From NCBI GenBank assembly GCA_016215105.1, contig JACRLJ010000041.1, forward strand, positions 1 to 51,276: a stretch of 51,276 nucleotides of DNA, read 5' to 3'. The position numbers and the translations under genes are program-made. The stretch comes from Candidatus Hydrogenedentota bacterium (lineage in GTDB: Bacteria; Hydrogenedentota; Hydrogenedentia; Hydrogenedentales; SLHB01). Positions 18,840 to 28,003 of the stretch are shown one piece after another. How positions within the stretch are numbered: position 1 is the first letter of the stretch; every line of letters starts with the position of its first letter. The notes under the pieces were generated by a model. It searched no databases, was not told the origin of the DNA, and was given only the letters and a program-made list of their open reading frames with translations.

Positions 18840-20276
18840 TTATTCCACTTCCGTGGTTGGATCCATCGGTGGCGCCGGTCTGTTGCGAGCGACGGGAATT
18901 TTCCAGCGGCCGGAGAGGAAGTAGATGAGGCTGATTGTGGTGCCGGTGGCGATGCTCACAAGGATGGCATACCAGACGCCTTCGACGCGGCCGAGATGGG
19001 CGGAGAGGTAGGCGGCGAGGGGGACGCGGACGATCCAAAAGGCAATTAAGGTGATGGCGGTGGTGGCCAGGGTGTGGCCGGAGCCGTTGATGACGCCGTT
19101 GGAGGTGAAAAGGACCGCAAAGAGCAGGTAACCGACGCTGATGATGCGGAGGTACTGCACGCCGATGGCGATGACATCGGGGTCGCCGGTGAACATCTGT
19201 ATGAGCGTGTGGGGCATGCCTGCGGCGAGGATCGAGGCGACGGCGGTCATGCTGCAACTGAGCGCCGCGCCGCGGAGGAATACTTGGGCCACGCGGTCGT
19301 AACGGCCGGCGCCAATGTTCTGTCCGGAGAGGGTCGAGACGGCCATGCCGATGGTCATGGCGGGCATAAAGGCGAGTTGGTCAATACGCATGGCTATGCC
19401 GAACGCGGCCGCGCTGTGGGCGCCGAAACGGTTGACGAAGCCGACGATGAAAAGCATGCCGAGCGAGACGAGGGCCTGCTGAAGCATGGACGGGGCGCCA
19501 ATCTTCAGGGTGAGCCAGGTGGTCGGCAGGTCGACTTTGAGGCGGCGCCAATCGGGTGAGGCGACGTGGTCGTGGCGGTGAATGTACGCAGCGATGGCGG
19601 CGAGGGAAAAAGCCTGAGCACAGATGGTGGCGACGGCGGTCCCGTTTAGTCCGAGGCGCGGAAGCCCGAGCCATCCGAACATGAGTATGGGGTCGAGTAT
19701 GGCGGTCAGCGCCAGCGAGATGGCCTGGAAACGAAGCGGTGTCTTGGAGTCGCCAACACCGCGCATGACGGAGGCAAGAAAATAGACGCCGAACATGAAG
19801 GGGGTGGACCAAAGATACACGCGGAGATAGCTCTCGGCCATGGTCAATACTTCAGGCGGAGTCTGCATGGCGCGAACGATGGTGTCGGCGGCAAAGTGCC
19901 CGACGATGGGGCAGGCGAGACCTACTGCGAAGGTCAAGACCATGGAGTTCTGGATGACTTGTTTGACGCGGGCGATGTTCCTGGCGCCGTAGGCTTGCGA
20001 TACAAGGACGTTGGACGCAAGGGTGAGCCCGCCCGCCACAGCCATCAGCAGGAAGAAGATCGGGAAACTTACCGCGAGCGCGGCCATGGCGTTGGAACCG
20101 AGACCGCGTCCGACCCAGAGCGCGTTGACGATGCTGTAGGCGGTCTGGAGCGCGCTGCCCATGAGCATCGGGACAGCGAAACCAATGAGGCGGCGCATGA
20201 CGCTGCCCGTGGTTAGGTCCGTGCCGTGACGGTCCTGGTGTTCGGGCGCCGCGGGCTTGGTTGGATCGGAACTCAT
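18840..20276 (-). CDS. MATE family efflux transporter
   Basis: A multidrug and toxic compound extrusion transporter of about 478 residues with twelve hydrophobic segments in two symmetric halves. Typical features are GSVMRRLIGFAVPMLMGSALQTAYSI (split helix 1), NALWVGRGLGSNAMAA, LVSQAYGARN, LRGVGD-type MRGVGDSKTPLRFQ, and in the second half LSGQNIGAGRYDRV and NGVINGSGHT. MATE proteins export cationic drugs in exchange for Na+ or H+. The start is taken at ATG 20276 (MSSDPTKP); another ATG lies seven codons upstream and neither has a strong Shine-Dalgarno sequence. Confidence 0.93.
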   Translation of the reverse strand: MSSDPTKPAAPEHQDRHGTDLTTGSVMRRLIGFAVPMLMGSALQTAYSIVNALWVGRGLGSNAMAALAVSFPIFFLLMAVAGGLTLASNVLVSQAYGARNIARVKQVIQNSMVLTFAVGLACPIVGHFAADTIVRAMQTPPEVLTMAESYLRVYLWSTPFMFGVYFLASVMRGVGDSKTPLRFQAISLALTAILDPILMFGWLGLPRLGLNGTAVATICAQAFSLAAIAAYIHRHDHVASPDWRRLKVDLPTTWLTLKIGAPSMLQQALVSLGMLFIVGFVNRFGAHSAAAFGIAMRIDQLAFMPAMTIGMAVSTLSGQNIGAGRYDRVAQVFLRGAALSCSMTAVASILAAGMPHTLIQMFTGDPDVIAIGVQYLRIISVGYLLFAVLFTSNGVINGSGHTLATTAITLIAFWIVRVPLAAYLSAHLGRVEGVWYAILVSIATGTTISLIYFLSGRWKIPVARNRPAPPMDPTTEVE

Positions 20277-20354
20277 GCGTCGATGTTGCCTTTTCAATCT
20301 GCTGCAGGCGACTTTGCCGCGCAGGGGATCGCGCGCTGGGTCGTCTCATCATAG

Positions 20355-20387
20355 CAGAAGCCCGCGTTCGACAAACGCGGGCTTCTG
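20355..20387 (-). terminator. Hairpin between the DUF1080 and MATE genes
   Basis: A 14-bp perfect stem (CAGAAGCCCGCGTT with AACGCGGGCTTCTG) around a five-base loop lies 35 bases after the DUF1080 stop. There is no T-run on either strand, so termination may be inefficient or the hairpin may serve RNA stability. Confidence 0.5.
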
Positions 20388-20422
20388 TACACAATTGTTG
20401 CGAAAATTCCCGTTGAGGCGAA

Positions 20423-21292
20423 TCAGTCCTTCAATTCGCGGATCCAGATGTTTCTAAAGAGTACCGGATTGCCGTGGTCTTGGAGTTGGATGGGGCCTTT
20501 GTCACCGTGGGGTTCATAGTCGGTGACGGCGTGCGGCCCGAGCCAGCCGTTGCCGCCGGAGAGTTCGGTGTGATCATGAATCAGGACCCCGTTTTGAAAC
20601 ACGGTGAAGGTGGCGCGTTTGACGACGGCGCCGTCTTTGAAAATGGGGCGATGGAATACGATGTCGTAGCTCTGCCACTCGCCGGGTTTGCGGCAGGCGT
20701 TGACCAGCGGCGCCTTGCGGCCGTAGAGCGCGCCGGCCTGACCGTCGGGATACGTCGCGTTGTCATAGGAATCGAGCACTTGCACTTCGTACATGCCCAT
20801 GAGGAATACGCCGCTATTGCCGCGGCCTTGTCCATCTCCGGCGGCTTCCTTAGGGGTTGCCCACTCGACGTGAAGCTGGCAGGAACCGAATTCCTGTTTC
20901 GAGCGGATATAGCCGGATTTCTTGGTGGAGATGAGCGCGCCATTTTTCACAATCCACTTGGTCGGCACGTCTTTTTCGGTGGAAGTCCAGTTGGAGAGGT
21001 CTTTGCCATCGAACAGCACGATAGCGTCGGAGGGCGCCGCGCCCGGTTTATCCGGTCTGCTCTCGGTTCCGGGGGTAATGACCGGAGGCGGAGGACATTT
21101 GGCGGGATCGGTTTCGTGAACAGTGACGCCGTCGATGGACATATACTGAACGTCGACTTCGACGCCCTTGTCGTTCTTCTCCTTGACGGTCCATTTCTTG
21201 ATCACCGGTGTGTCGAAATCGGCGAATGCGGACGCTATCGGGGCGAGGACAAATGTGGCGCAGAGGATCAACAATAGGGGTTTCCGTTTCAT
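20423..21292 (-). CDS. DUF1080 (3-keto-disaccharide hydrolase) domain protein, secreted
   Basis: A 289-residue exported protein. Residues 1-24 are a signal peptide (KPLLLILCATFVLAPIASAFA). The concanavalin-like DUF1080 domain starts at IVLFDGKDLSNWTSTEKD (about 92) and continues with GNSGVFLMGMYEVQVLDSYDN and an HDHTELSGG strand, ending RNIWIRELKD. DUF1080 proteins of Planctomycetes-like bacteria act on glycosides; some have been shown to hydrolyse 3-keto-disaccharides. AGGAG lies seven bases before ATG 21292. It is followed 108 bases upstream by a pectate lyase gene on the same strand. Confidence 0.92.
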   Translation of the reverse strand: MKRKPLLLILCATFVLAPIASAFADFDTPVIKKWTVKEKNDKGVEVDVQYMSIDGVTVHETDPAKCPPPPVITPGTESRPDKPGAAPSDAIVLFDGKDLSNWTSTEKDVPTKWIVKNGALISTKKSGYIRSKQEFGSCQLHVEWATPKEAAGDGQGRGNSGVFLMGMYEVQVLDSYDNATYPDGQAGALYGRKAPLVNACRKPGEWQSYDIVFHRPIFKDGAVVKRATFTVFQNGVLIHDHTELSGGNGWLGPHAVTDYEPHGDKGPIQLQDHGNPVLFRNIWIRELKD

Positions 21293-21400
21293 GACGGTGT
21301 CTCCTTAGGACGATTCGTGGTTAAACCGCATACGTTGCGCGCGTCTGCTTTCGGCCGCCGGCGCAGAATCTGCCAATTGTAGGCTGGCCAGGGCGCGCGA

Positions 21401-22621
21401 TCAACGCGCCAGGTTGGCGCCAGGCTTGGTCAAGACGTTGTCGTTGGGCGCCCATCTCTTCTGCCACCGGGGATACTCTTTGGTCAGCAGTTTCGCCGGC
21501 CAGTAGCCATACCATGCCGTGCCAGTACGTCGCTCGCGATTCAGTTCAGCGAACGTGGAGGTAATCTTGCGTTCGCGGTTACAGAAGATGGGCTTCTCGG
21601 TATCGAGGTCATAGTAGCGCGCCCAGATCGGCGGGGCGTTGGGGTCCTTCACTTCGACGAGTTCGTAATCGCTGTAGTGAAATTGGAACTCGACGGGCTC
21701 AGCCGGGACTTTTTCGATTCTGATACCGGGAATCTTCACCTTGTCGAACCAGGCGACCGCCGCCTGCACGGCGCGGACCACTTCCGGCAAGGGATTATCG
21801 ATAGTCATCAGTACGCGCACGACGTCAACGCTTTCGTCCGGCGTGATGGAGGGCGGCTCGAAGGTTCGAGCCCAAATGGGTTTCAAGTCGCCGTGATCGT
21901 GCTGCTCGCACCACGCGGTGAGCCGCCCGTTGACCTTGATCTGGCAATCAAGAGTACAGCGAATTCCTTTCTCGTACGCGGCCTTGGCTCGGGCACGGCG
22001 CGTGTCGTCAACAAAGCTGTAAAGTTGCGTGTCTCCGCCCGCGGCCTTGATGGTCCGCAGCACACCTGCCATGACGCCGTCGTTAAAGGTGATAGCGTCG
22101 ACATCGGAACCCCGCCATCCGCCGGACGGCCGCTGCTCGGCGAGGATGTAATCAATACCTTTCAGCGCCGAATCGGCGTAGCGTTGTAGATGCGATTGTT
22201 CGTAAACTTGCGCGAGATAGCCGATCTGGGTCCAGGTGTTGTCATTGTCGAATGTGCTGTCGCCGGCGGGCTTGCCTGCGCCGCCGTGGGGCAAGGGGGT
22301 GAGTTCTTCGGGCGAGAACACTCTGGTCCAGTCGATATTCTTGGGCCATCCGCCGCCGCTGTTTTGGTAGGCGAGAATGTTTTCGCCGATGTGAATGATC
22401 TTCTCCGGCGGATACTGCTCGTAAGGGGCTTTCTGGCCTCTGAATTTCATCACTGCGTGGTGGATCGCGGACTGGAACGGACGAATATCGATGGCCTTCC
22501 ATTCCTTTGTCTTCGCGGCGGCTACGATGCTGTCTTCGGGTTGGGCGGAAGCAGCGAAGCACGGGCCTGTGTAGAAGACCACAATCGCGGCAACGATGGA
22601 TGCGGCATGGTTACGGGTCAT
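21401..22621 (-). CDS. Pectate lyase, PL10 family, secreted
   Basis: A 406-residue exported enzyme with a signal peptide (residues 1-24, ending CFAASAQ). Family PL10 hallmarks are present: NSGGGWPKNIDW, STFDNDNTWTQIGYLAQVY, SGGWRGSDVDAITFNDGVM, LTAWCEQHD and the catalytic-region motif PIWARYYDLDTEKPIFCNRE. These enzymes cleave polygalacturonate by beta-elimination. AGAGG precedes ATG 22621. It is divergent from a DUF4838 protein gene, with about 200 bases between them, so a common control region for pectin or uronate use is plausible. Confidence 0.93.
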   Translation of the reverse strand: MTRNHAASIVAAIVVFYTGPCFAASAQPEDSIVAAAKTKEWKAIDIRPFQSAIHHAVMKFRGQKAPYEQYPPEKIIHIGENILAYQNSGGGWPKNIDWTRVFSPEELTPLPHGGAGKPAGDSTFDNDNTWTQIGYLAQVYEQSHLQRYADSALKGIDYILAEQRPSGGWRGSDVDAITFNDGVMAGVLRTIKAAGGDTQLYSFVDDTRRARAKAAYEKGIRCTLDCQIKVNGRLTAWCEQHDHGDLKPIWARTFEPPSITPDESVDVVRVLMTIDNPLPEVVRAVQAAVAWFDKVKIPGIRIEKVPAEPVEFQFHYSDYELVEVKDPNAPPIWARYYDLDTEKPIFCNRERKITSTFAELNRERRTGTAWYGYWPAKLLTKEYPRWQKRWAPNDNVLTKPGANLAR

Positions 22622-22825
22622 GATTGGTCCTCTTTGCCCGGCGGAGGTCTGGTGAGCCCATCCTATCGCGTGCGATAGTGTGTTCGCAATGGACTACTTG
22701 GACCGCGGGGACTAGCGTGTATACGGCGCGGTTATGCGGTATAGTTTTGGATGCGCCAACGCAGCATTCGCTTTTTCGTCTGAAACAATTCTCGATGGAC
22801 CGCAATGGCACGGGGAGGTAGCGGC

Positions 22826-25453
22826 ATGGGCACACGAGTAACGATATTGGCAGGCCTGGCGGCGCTCATTGCAGCGCCTGCGTTTGCGGGGGAGTTCAAA
22901 GAGGCGCTGGTTCGAATCGGGGGCAGCGCGAGTAGCGTCGAGAAGAACGCGGCGGAACTGCTCGTGCAACGGCTGAACGAAGCCGGGCTGAACGAGATCA
23001 CGATCGAGACCGAAGGAAAGCGGAAGGCTTCAGATGCCGGCGCGCTGGTCATCCTGTTGGGTATTCCGGAGCATCACGCCGAAATCGCAAGTATCTTCGC
23101 GGCGCGGCGCATTCCACCGTTCACCCCGGTGGCGCCGGGTCCGGAAGGGTTCCTGCTTCAGTCGATTACGGATCAAGGGCGTCTGACGGTTCTGGCGGCG
23201 GGAGTGGATGACCGCGGCGTGGTGTACGCGGTGGGCGAAATTCTGCGGCAGGCGCTGGTCAAGGAAAAGGCGATAGAGTTTCCTGACAAACTGGACGTGC
23301 GGACTGCGCCGGCGTTCGAGGTGCGCGGCACGCAGATCGGGCAGAGCGGGGTGATGCTGGAAAAGGCCAAGGCGCGGAAGTGGACCGAGGCGGAGCGCCA
23401 GCATGCCATTGCGGATGTCTTTCTTGCGGGCGGAAATACGATCGCGCTCGAATCGGACAGCACCAGCGGCAAGGATACCGCCTACGCCTATGTGAAATCG
23501 CTGGGCATGAAAACCCTCTATCACTACACGCCGAATGTGGGCCAGGGCCCGCCCGAATGGCAGGCGAAAGAATCGATAGGGCGCGGCAACTACCTGTGTC
23601 CTTCCGTAACGGAAGCGCGCGAGGCGCTGCTGAAGAAGTGCGAGGCGACGTTCAAGGACGCCGCGCCGATGGAGTACGTCCGGCTGGTCGGCGGCGATGG
23701 GGGTGGATGCGAATGCGACAGGTGCAAGCCGTTCGGCGGGGTGTTCATTCGGTTGTGCGAAGACTGTGCGGCGATTATTCACAAGTACCATCCTAAGGCG
23801 GAGATATTCATCACCAACCAGAAATTCGAGGACGCGAGCGACAAGGCGATCTTCAAGTACTTGCAGGAAAAGCCGCGGCCGTGGTTGCGCGCGTTTTGCT
23901 ACGGTCCGGGATCGGACGGCATGAGTTGGCAGCCGGGCCATCGCCAGACGCACGCGATGGAGTTGTTCAAGTATCCCGGATTCGGCCCGCCCAGCCGCTA
24001 CCTGCACGAAATCCTGCATCAACTTCCGCCCGAGCAGGACATCGTCTTCTATAACGAGATCACGCATTGGCGGTATTCGGAATTCGGATTCGCGCAGGCG
24101 TATCCACGTCCGGATAAGGAGGGCATTCATCCGCCGCATTGGAACGATTTCATTTACAAGCGCATGCCCGAACGGTACCTAACCATGGTCTACGATCGGC
24201 TCTCGTTTTTCGCGTGGCCACGCTTTTATCACTGGGCCTTTGGCGAGACCGTGCGCTACGGCATCGGCGACGTGACGCATTCGAGCGGAACGCACGACCA
24301 TTTCAATCAGTGGATGTGGGAACGGCTGATGTGGGACCCGCAGCGCAGCGTCGAGGATATCGTTGATGAGTATGCCCGGACGTGGTTTGGTCCGGAGGCG
24401 GCGCCAATGATGGCCAAGGCCCTGTTTCAGTTGGAGCAGAATATCCAAGACGATCCGAAGACACCGCTACCGCAGAAGGAAGGCATAAGCACCTATTACG
24501 CGCTGGTGAAAGAAGCCGGTGAGAAAATGCCGGACTACCGCCGCAAGACGAATTGGCTGTGGCGCGAATATATGCAGAAGGCGTCGGTGGACAAGCACAC
24601 TGCGCTCGCGGTGGCCGGACAAATGGCGATCGAAAAGCGCATCGAGAAACGGATCGCGAAGGCGCTGAACAACGGTAATCTGGATGCCGCGATTAGGAAG
24701 GCGCTGTCCTGGATTGACGCGCCGCAGGAGACGCCGGAAATGCAGGCGCTTCGCGACGAGGCGGCGCGTATCGGCGAGGAGAGCAACGCGCTGTACGGAG
24801 TGCGCAGCGAGGGCATCTACAACCTCGATCACGATTTCATCGGGCTAGGCTGGACCAAACGCCAACTCGAACGGGCGAAAGCGGCGCCGGCGGACGAGAA
24901 GCGCGAGTTGCTGGCGATGATCGCCGACTACGAGAATCCCGGCGAAGGCGGCTTCTATGACAATTGTGGATCGGTGAGCGCGATGCCACATTTGGTCAGC
25001 GGCTATCCCTACGACTTCGGCCAGCCCTATGTGCCAATGATGCTTTCCGAAGGGAATCGTTTCAGTCAGAAAACCATGTGCGCTACACAGGAGCAGGCGC
25101 AGGGCGTTTCGTTCCGCTACGACGGGCTTGATCCCAAGGCGCGGTATCGCGTGCGCATGACGCTGGTGCGGCCCAAATTCCAGGAGCGCTACGAGATGCG
25201 CATGAACCAGCGCGCCGAGAGCGTTTACGCGGATGACATTCCACTGGCCAAGGGAGTCGAGATTCCCGAGCGCATGAGTGATATCTTCACCTTCGACGTG
25301 CCGCAAGAAGCGACAAAAGACGGCGAGCTGACAATTCGCCTCGAAAAGATGCCCGACGTTGCGAACGGCGATCGGGTGACCGTCGAGCAATGGCGGAACA
25401 CCGGCGGCTGGGGCACGATCATCTCGGAGATTTGGCTGATGAAGGTCAAGTAA
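22826..25453 (+). CDS. DUF4838 / alpha-glucuronidase-like secreted glycosidase candidate
   Basis: An 875-residue exported protein. The start is ATG 22826 with GGGGAGG seven bases upstream (an ATG at 22805 overlaps that site). A signal peptide ends at PAFAG. The N-terminal domain (about 25-150) resembles the GH67/GH20 N-terminal fold (VEKNAAELLVQRLNEAG, GVDDRGVVYAVGEILRQ). A TIM-barrel region with VGGDGGGCECDRCKPFGG, the DUF4838-type cysteine motif, and FYNEITHWRYSEFG follows. A C-terminal beta-sandwich (about 720-875) carries VSFRYDGLDPKARYRVRMTL. The natural substrate is unknown; neighbours suggest plant or algal polysaccharide. Confidence 0.85.
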   Translation: MGTRVTILAGLAALIAAPAFAGEFKEALVRIGGSASSVEKNAAELLVQRLNEAGLNEITIETEGKRKASDAGALVILLGIPEHHAEIASIFAARRIPPFTPVAPGPEGFLLQSITDQGRLTVLAAGVDDRGVVYAVGEILRQALVKEKAIEFPDKLDVRTAPAFEVRGTQIGQSGVMLEKAKARKWTEAERQHAIADVFLAGGNTIALESDSTSGKDTAYAYVKSLGMKTLYHYTPNVGQGPPEWQAKESIGRGNYLCPSVTEAREALLKKCEATFKDAAPMEYVRLVGGDGGGCECDRCKPFGGVFIRLCEDCAAIIHKYHPKAEIFITNQKFEDASDKAIFKYLQEKPRPWLRAFCYGPGSDGMSWQPGHRQTHAMELFKYPGFGPPSRYLHEILHQLPPEQDIVFYNEITHWRYSEFGFAQAYPRPDKEGIHPPHWNDFIYKRMPERYLTMVYDRLSFFAWPRFYHWAFGETVRYGIGDVTHSSGTHDHFNQWMWERLMWDPQRSVEDIVDEYARTWFGPEAAPMMAKALFQLEQNIQDDPKTPLPQKEGISTYYALVKEAGEKMPDYRRKTNWLWREYMQKASVDKHTALAVAGQMAIEKRIEKRIAKALNNGNLDAAIRKALSWIDAPQETPEMQALRDEAARIGEESNALYGVRSEGIYNLDHDFIGLGWTKRQLERAKAAPADEKRELLAMIADYENPGEGGFYDNCGSVSAMPHLVSGYPYDFGQPYVPMMLSEGNRFSQKTMCATQEQAQGVSFRYDGLDPKARYRVRMTLVRPKFQERYEMRMNQRAESVYADDIPLAKGVEIPERMSDIFTFDVPQEATKDGELTIRLEKMPDVANGDRVTVEQWRNTGGWGTIISEIWLMKVK

Positions 25454-25540
25454 TTGCGGGCATGCCAACAGGGAGTCTAAGAGGACTCGATTGCGGCGCT
25501 ATGTCTCACGCTGAGTACTGAATCGATTCCGCGTTTTGTG

Positions 25541-25768
25541 GCCCTGAAAGGGCGGCCTATACCAGCCCAGGGCAACGCCCTGGGAATCGGGGTCGGAATC
25601 GTGTGAGCCCTGAAAGGGCGTACTATCCGGAAGCTTCCAATCCAGCGTTTCTCGGGCGTGTAGGTAGCGCGGACAAAGCGATAGCGCGCCCTTTCAGGGC
25701 TGTCGTCGGGGCGGTTATGTGTTCCCAGGGCGTTGCCCTGGGCTGCGATAGAGTGGCCCTTTCAGGGC
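25541..25768. repeat. Composite inverted palindromic repeat (A-B-A / A'-B'-A')
   Basis: The left unit contains GCCCTGAAAGGGC (25541-25553), CCCAGGGCAACGCCCTGGG (25566-25584) and GCCCTGAAAGGGC again (25607-25619). The right unit repeats the same three palindromes in inverted order: 25688-25700, 25724-25742 and 25756-25768. The units are separated by about 68 bases and the segments between palindromes are similar. It fills the gap 25454-25834, where no gene is seen. It looks like a pair of REP-type units in BIME arrangement; no REP-associated transposase is in the window. Confidence 0.85.
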
Positions 25769-25834
25769 CGTAGGGCGCCACCGTTGCGCGCAATGGTGGC
25801 CCCAAACAAGTGCCCGAGAGCGCTTGCCGGCGAC

Positions 25835-27277
25835 TTACCTTTCCACAATGAACGTGAGATCGCCTTTTTCTTTCGACTCCTTAGAATCGTGAATCTCAGC
25901 GCCGCCGTCGTCACGTTCGTTTTCGTAGACGCTGTAGACGACGTATCCCTTGTCTCGCTTGAGGTAGCGCAACGGCCGACCGTCATAGATGTCCAATGGC
26001 ACGGCGTTCAAGAACTGCGGAACCAGCGCATCGAGTGTCTCGGGCAGGCGCCCGTTGGCAATCCGATACCGTTCAATCGCGATTCCGGCTAACATCAAGG
26101 TGCGGTTTGCGCAGCAGCGATCCATGCTGTTAATGCGATGTAGCGCGGTTTCAATCGTGCTTGATACCACATTTCGCGCCAATTCATCGAACGTTGGATT
26201 GGCCAGCGTACCGGCAGCAGAGTCCTTCACGCGCGCTCCAAGCTCGTCCATGCGACCATCGCGCAGGTAGCGAGGTAGTTTGCTTAGCTCAACTACAGGC
26301 TCCATAAAGTCGAGATACGCTGCCAGACATTGCTTCTGAGCCAGTTGTGACAGGATAGGGACCTCGGAGGGATATACCCTGTCCTCCCGCCGGATCAGGT
26401 CGCTGATCGAAACGGGCCTGAATAAGAAGTCATAAAAGAGGATGATGCCCAGACAACGATCCGCTGCCGCTATTCGGAACTCCGCCGCCTGCAAGTCGTC
26501 GCGTGACAGAATCTGGCTTAGCGCCACCAATTCCGAATCCTTACTCTCTGTGCGCGTAAGAATGCTTTCGAGAATAACTCTGACGGAGTTTTCCAAGCTC
26601 CCTCGAAAAAGAGGCGCCATATCGAACGGTTCACCGGCGAGGACTTGGGACAGACGCGCCTCCGTCAATAATGTGTCCCAAGCCGCTACTGGATCACCCG
26701 GAATCTCCAACGCGGTTTTGTATTGCAGGAGCCACCGAAGATTCCGAAACTCAAAAACGTGATACCGTTTCTCATACACTGAGCCAATATGGAATTCGAG
26801 TGGGAAATGGCAGCGTGGCTTTTCGAGCGCTTGGCGAACCAGCCTTAGACACTCGGTATTGTCGGCCACGTAACGGCTCAGGATTTGCCGCCCCTGCTGG
26901 GACAACTCGGCCGTCCGGAGAGGCCCCGAAATGGAGGCCGGGTCCTTGAAGAATTCGGTCACTTCCTCGGATTCGTGATACGCGTCGAACGCCTTTTCGA
27001 AGACGAGGGCCGCGTTCTCCTCGTCTGGCGCGTCGGGATACCACGATTGGAGTTCTTCCTCGTTGGTGGGAAGGCCTTGTTGGCGGATGACCTCGAGCCG
27101 GGCGTCGATGTCGTCCATGGAGTAGTACCGGCGCTCGAGTTTGACCAACACCCAGACGCCGAGGCAGTCCAGCGCAACAAACAAGATCGCTCCGGCGGCG
27201 CCGAAGGTCAACCACCGGCGCGTTTTGCTTTTTCGAGCCGATTCCGTGTTTGTCCGAACTGTGGGAGTCGTCGCCAT
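25835..27277 (-). CDS. Membrane-anchored protein of unknown function
   Basis: A 480-residue protein from ATG 27277 (MATTPTVRTNTESARKSK); the frame upstream of it is GC-shadow-like. A positively charged start is followed by one membrane helix (about 25-45, LTFGAAGAILFVALDCLGVWVLV), then a long helical region with no familiar motif. The C-terminal 80 residues resemble a pseudopilin-like tail seen in many Planctomycetes-type proteins: AIERYRIANGRLPETLDALVPQFL followed by DIYDGRPLRYLKRDKGYVVYSVYENERDDGG. It is probably held in the inner membrane with most of the chain outside the cytoplasm. No function assigned. Confidence 0.75.
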   Translation of the reverse strand: MATTPTVRTNTESARKSKTRRWLTFGAAGAILFVALDCLGVWVLVKLERRYYSMDDIDARLEVIRQQGLPTNEEELQSWYPDAPDEENAALVFEKAFDAYHESEEVTEFFKDPASISGPLRTAELSQQGRQILSRYVADNTECLRLVRQALEKPRCHFPLEFHIGSVYEKRYHVFEFRNLRWLLQYKTALEIPGDPVAAWDTLLTEARLSQVLAGEPFDMAPLFRGSLENSVRVILESILTRTESKDSELVALSQILSRDDLQAAEFRIAAADRCLGIILFYDFLFRPVSISDLIRREDRVYPSEVPILSQLAQKQCLAAYLDFMEPVVELSKLPRYLRDGRMDELGARVKDSAAGTLANPTFDELARNVVSSTIETALHRINSMDRCCANRTLMLAGIAIERYRIANGRLPETLDALVPQFLNAVPLDIYDGRPLRYLKRDKGYVVYSVYENERDDGGAEIHDSKESKEKGDLTFIVER

Positions 27278-27447
27278 GAATACCCCGCTGGATTCAGGAT
27301 ACCACACTGCCGCAGCGCCCACGAAACTGCGTATTGTGCTGATCGAGGGCCGAGGAGGGCGCCGCCTGGAAACAACTGTGCAGGCCGCCGGTATACTCTG
27401 GTAAGATAGGACCTGGACCACAATGCAAACGGCAGGAGGCAGTATCC

Positions 27448-27930
27448 ATGAAACGAGTAGTATGCGTCGGATTTCGGGTGGCGGCAGTGGTGTGCTTGGC
27501 GGCTTCGCTCGGGTGTCCCGGAATAGTGCAGCGCGGCAACTTCGAGCTGTGGATTGCCAATCAGACTTCGTTCGCCATCAACCAGATCGTGTTGACCAAT
27601 CATGTGACCGGCCAAGCGGACAACGTGATCAGCGCGGCCATCCCGGCGCAAACGTTGGCGCGTCTGGAATTGTCAGTGAGCAAGTACGGTGTGGACACCA
27701 ACGACGTCGGCATCATCGGCGATGGCGGCATCTTGCTGGTGTTCCCGGCCAGCAACTTGGGCAACCAGGCCGTGAATGTGATCGTGGTGGCCCGCCCGAC
27801 CCCGGACACCTTTGCCGCGACCGGCTTGGCGGTGGACGACCGCACGGAAGCCGCGGCGGCAAAGGCGCTGCTCGAGGCCGCGGGCGGTCAGGCGAACGGA
27901 CAGGTAGCGTCAACGCCGACGGGACGATAA
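27448..27930 (+). CDS. Small exported protein, probable lipoprotein
   Basis: A 160-residue protein with AGGAGG eight bases before ATG 27448. The signal segment KRVVCVGFRVAAVVCLAASLGC ends in Cys22 in an imperfect lipobox (ASLGC). The mature part begins PGIVQRGNFELWIANQTSFAINQIVLTN and is beta-rich, with repeated short strands, then an Ala-rich tail (EAAAAKALLEAAGG). No known domain is recognised. It is divergent from the membrane-anchored protein at 25835-27277, with about 170 bases between; a TATACT at 27392-27397 could be its -10 element. Confidence 0.7.
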   Translation: MKRVVCVGFRVAAVVCLAASLGCPGIVQRGNFELWIANQTSFAINQIVLTNHVTGQADNVISAAIPAQTLARLELSVSKYGVDTNDVGIIGDGGILLVFPASNLGNQAVNVIVVARPTPDTFAATGLAVDDRTEAAAAKALLEAAGGQANGQVASTPTGR

Positions 27931-27948
27931 GCGTCGCCGTTGACCGGG

Positions 27949-27968
27949 AGGCGCACAGGACTGCGCCT
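27949..27968. terminator. Hairpin between convergent genes
   Basis: AGGCGCA-CAGGAC-TGCGCCT forms a seven-base stem in the 73-base gap between two convergent genes. It could terminate either, but has no T-run. Confidence 0.3.
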
Positions 27969-28003
27969 GTGAACGATTCCGGCGAATTCAGTTTGCCGCT
28001 GCG

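Noticed and set aside
25541-25768. Possible CRISPR-like repeat cluster
   Set aside because: Only a few palindromes, with unequal spacing and inverted order, and no cas genes.
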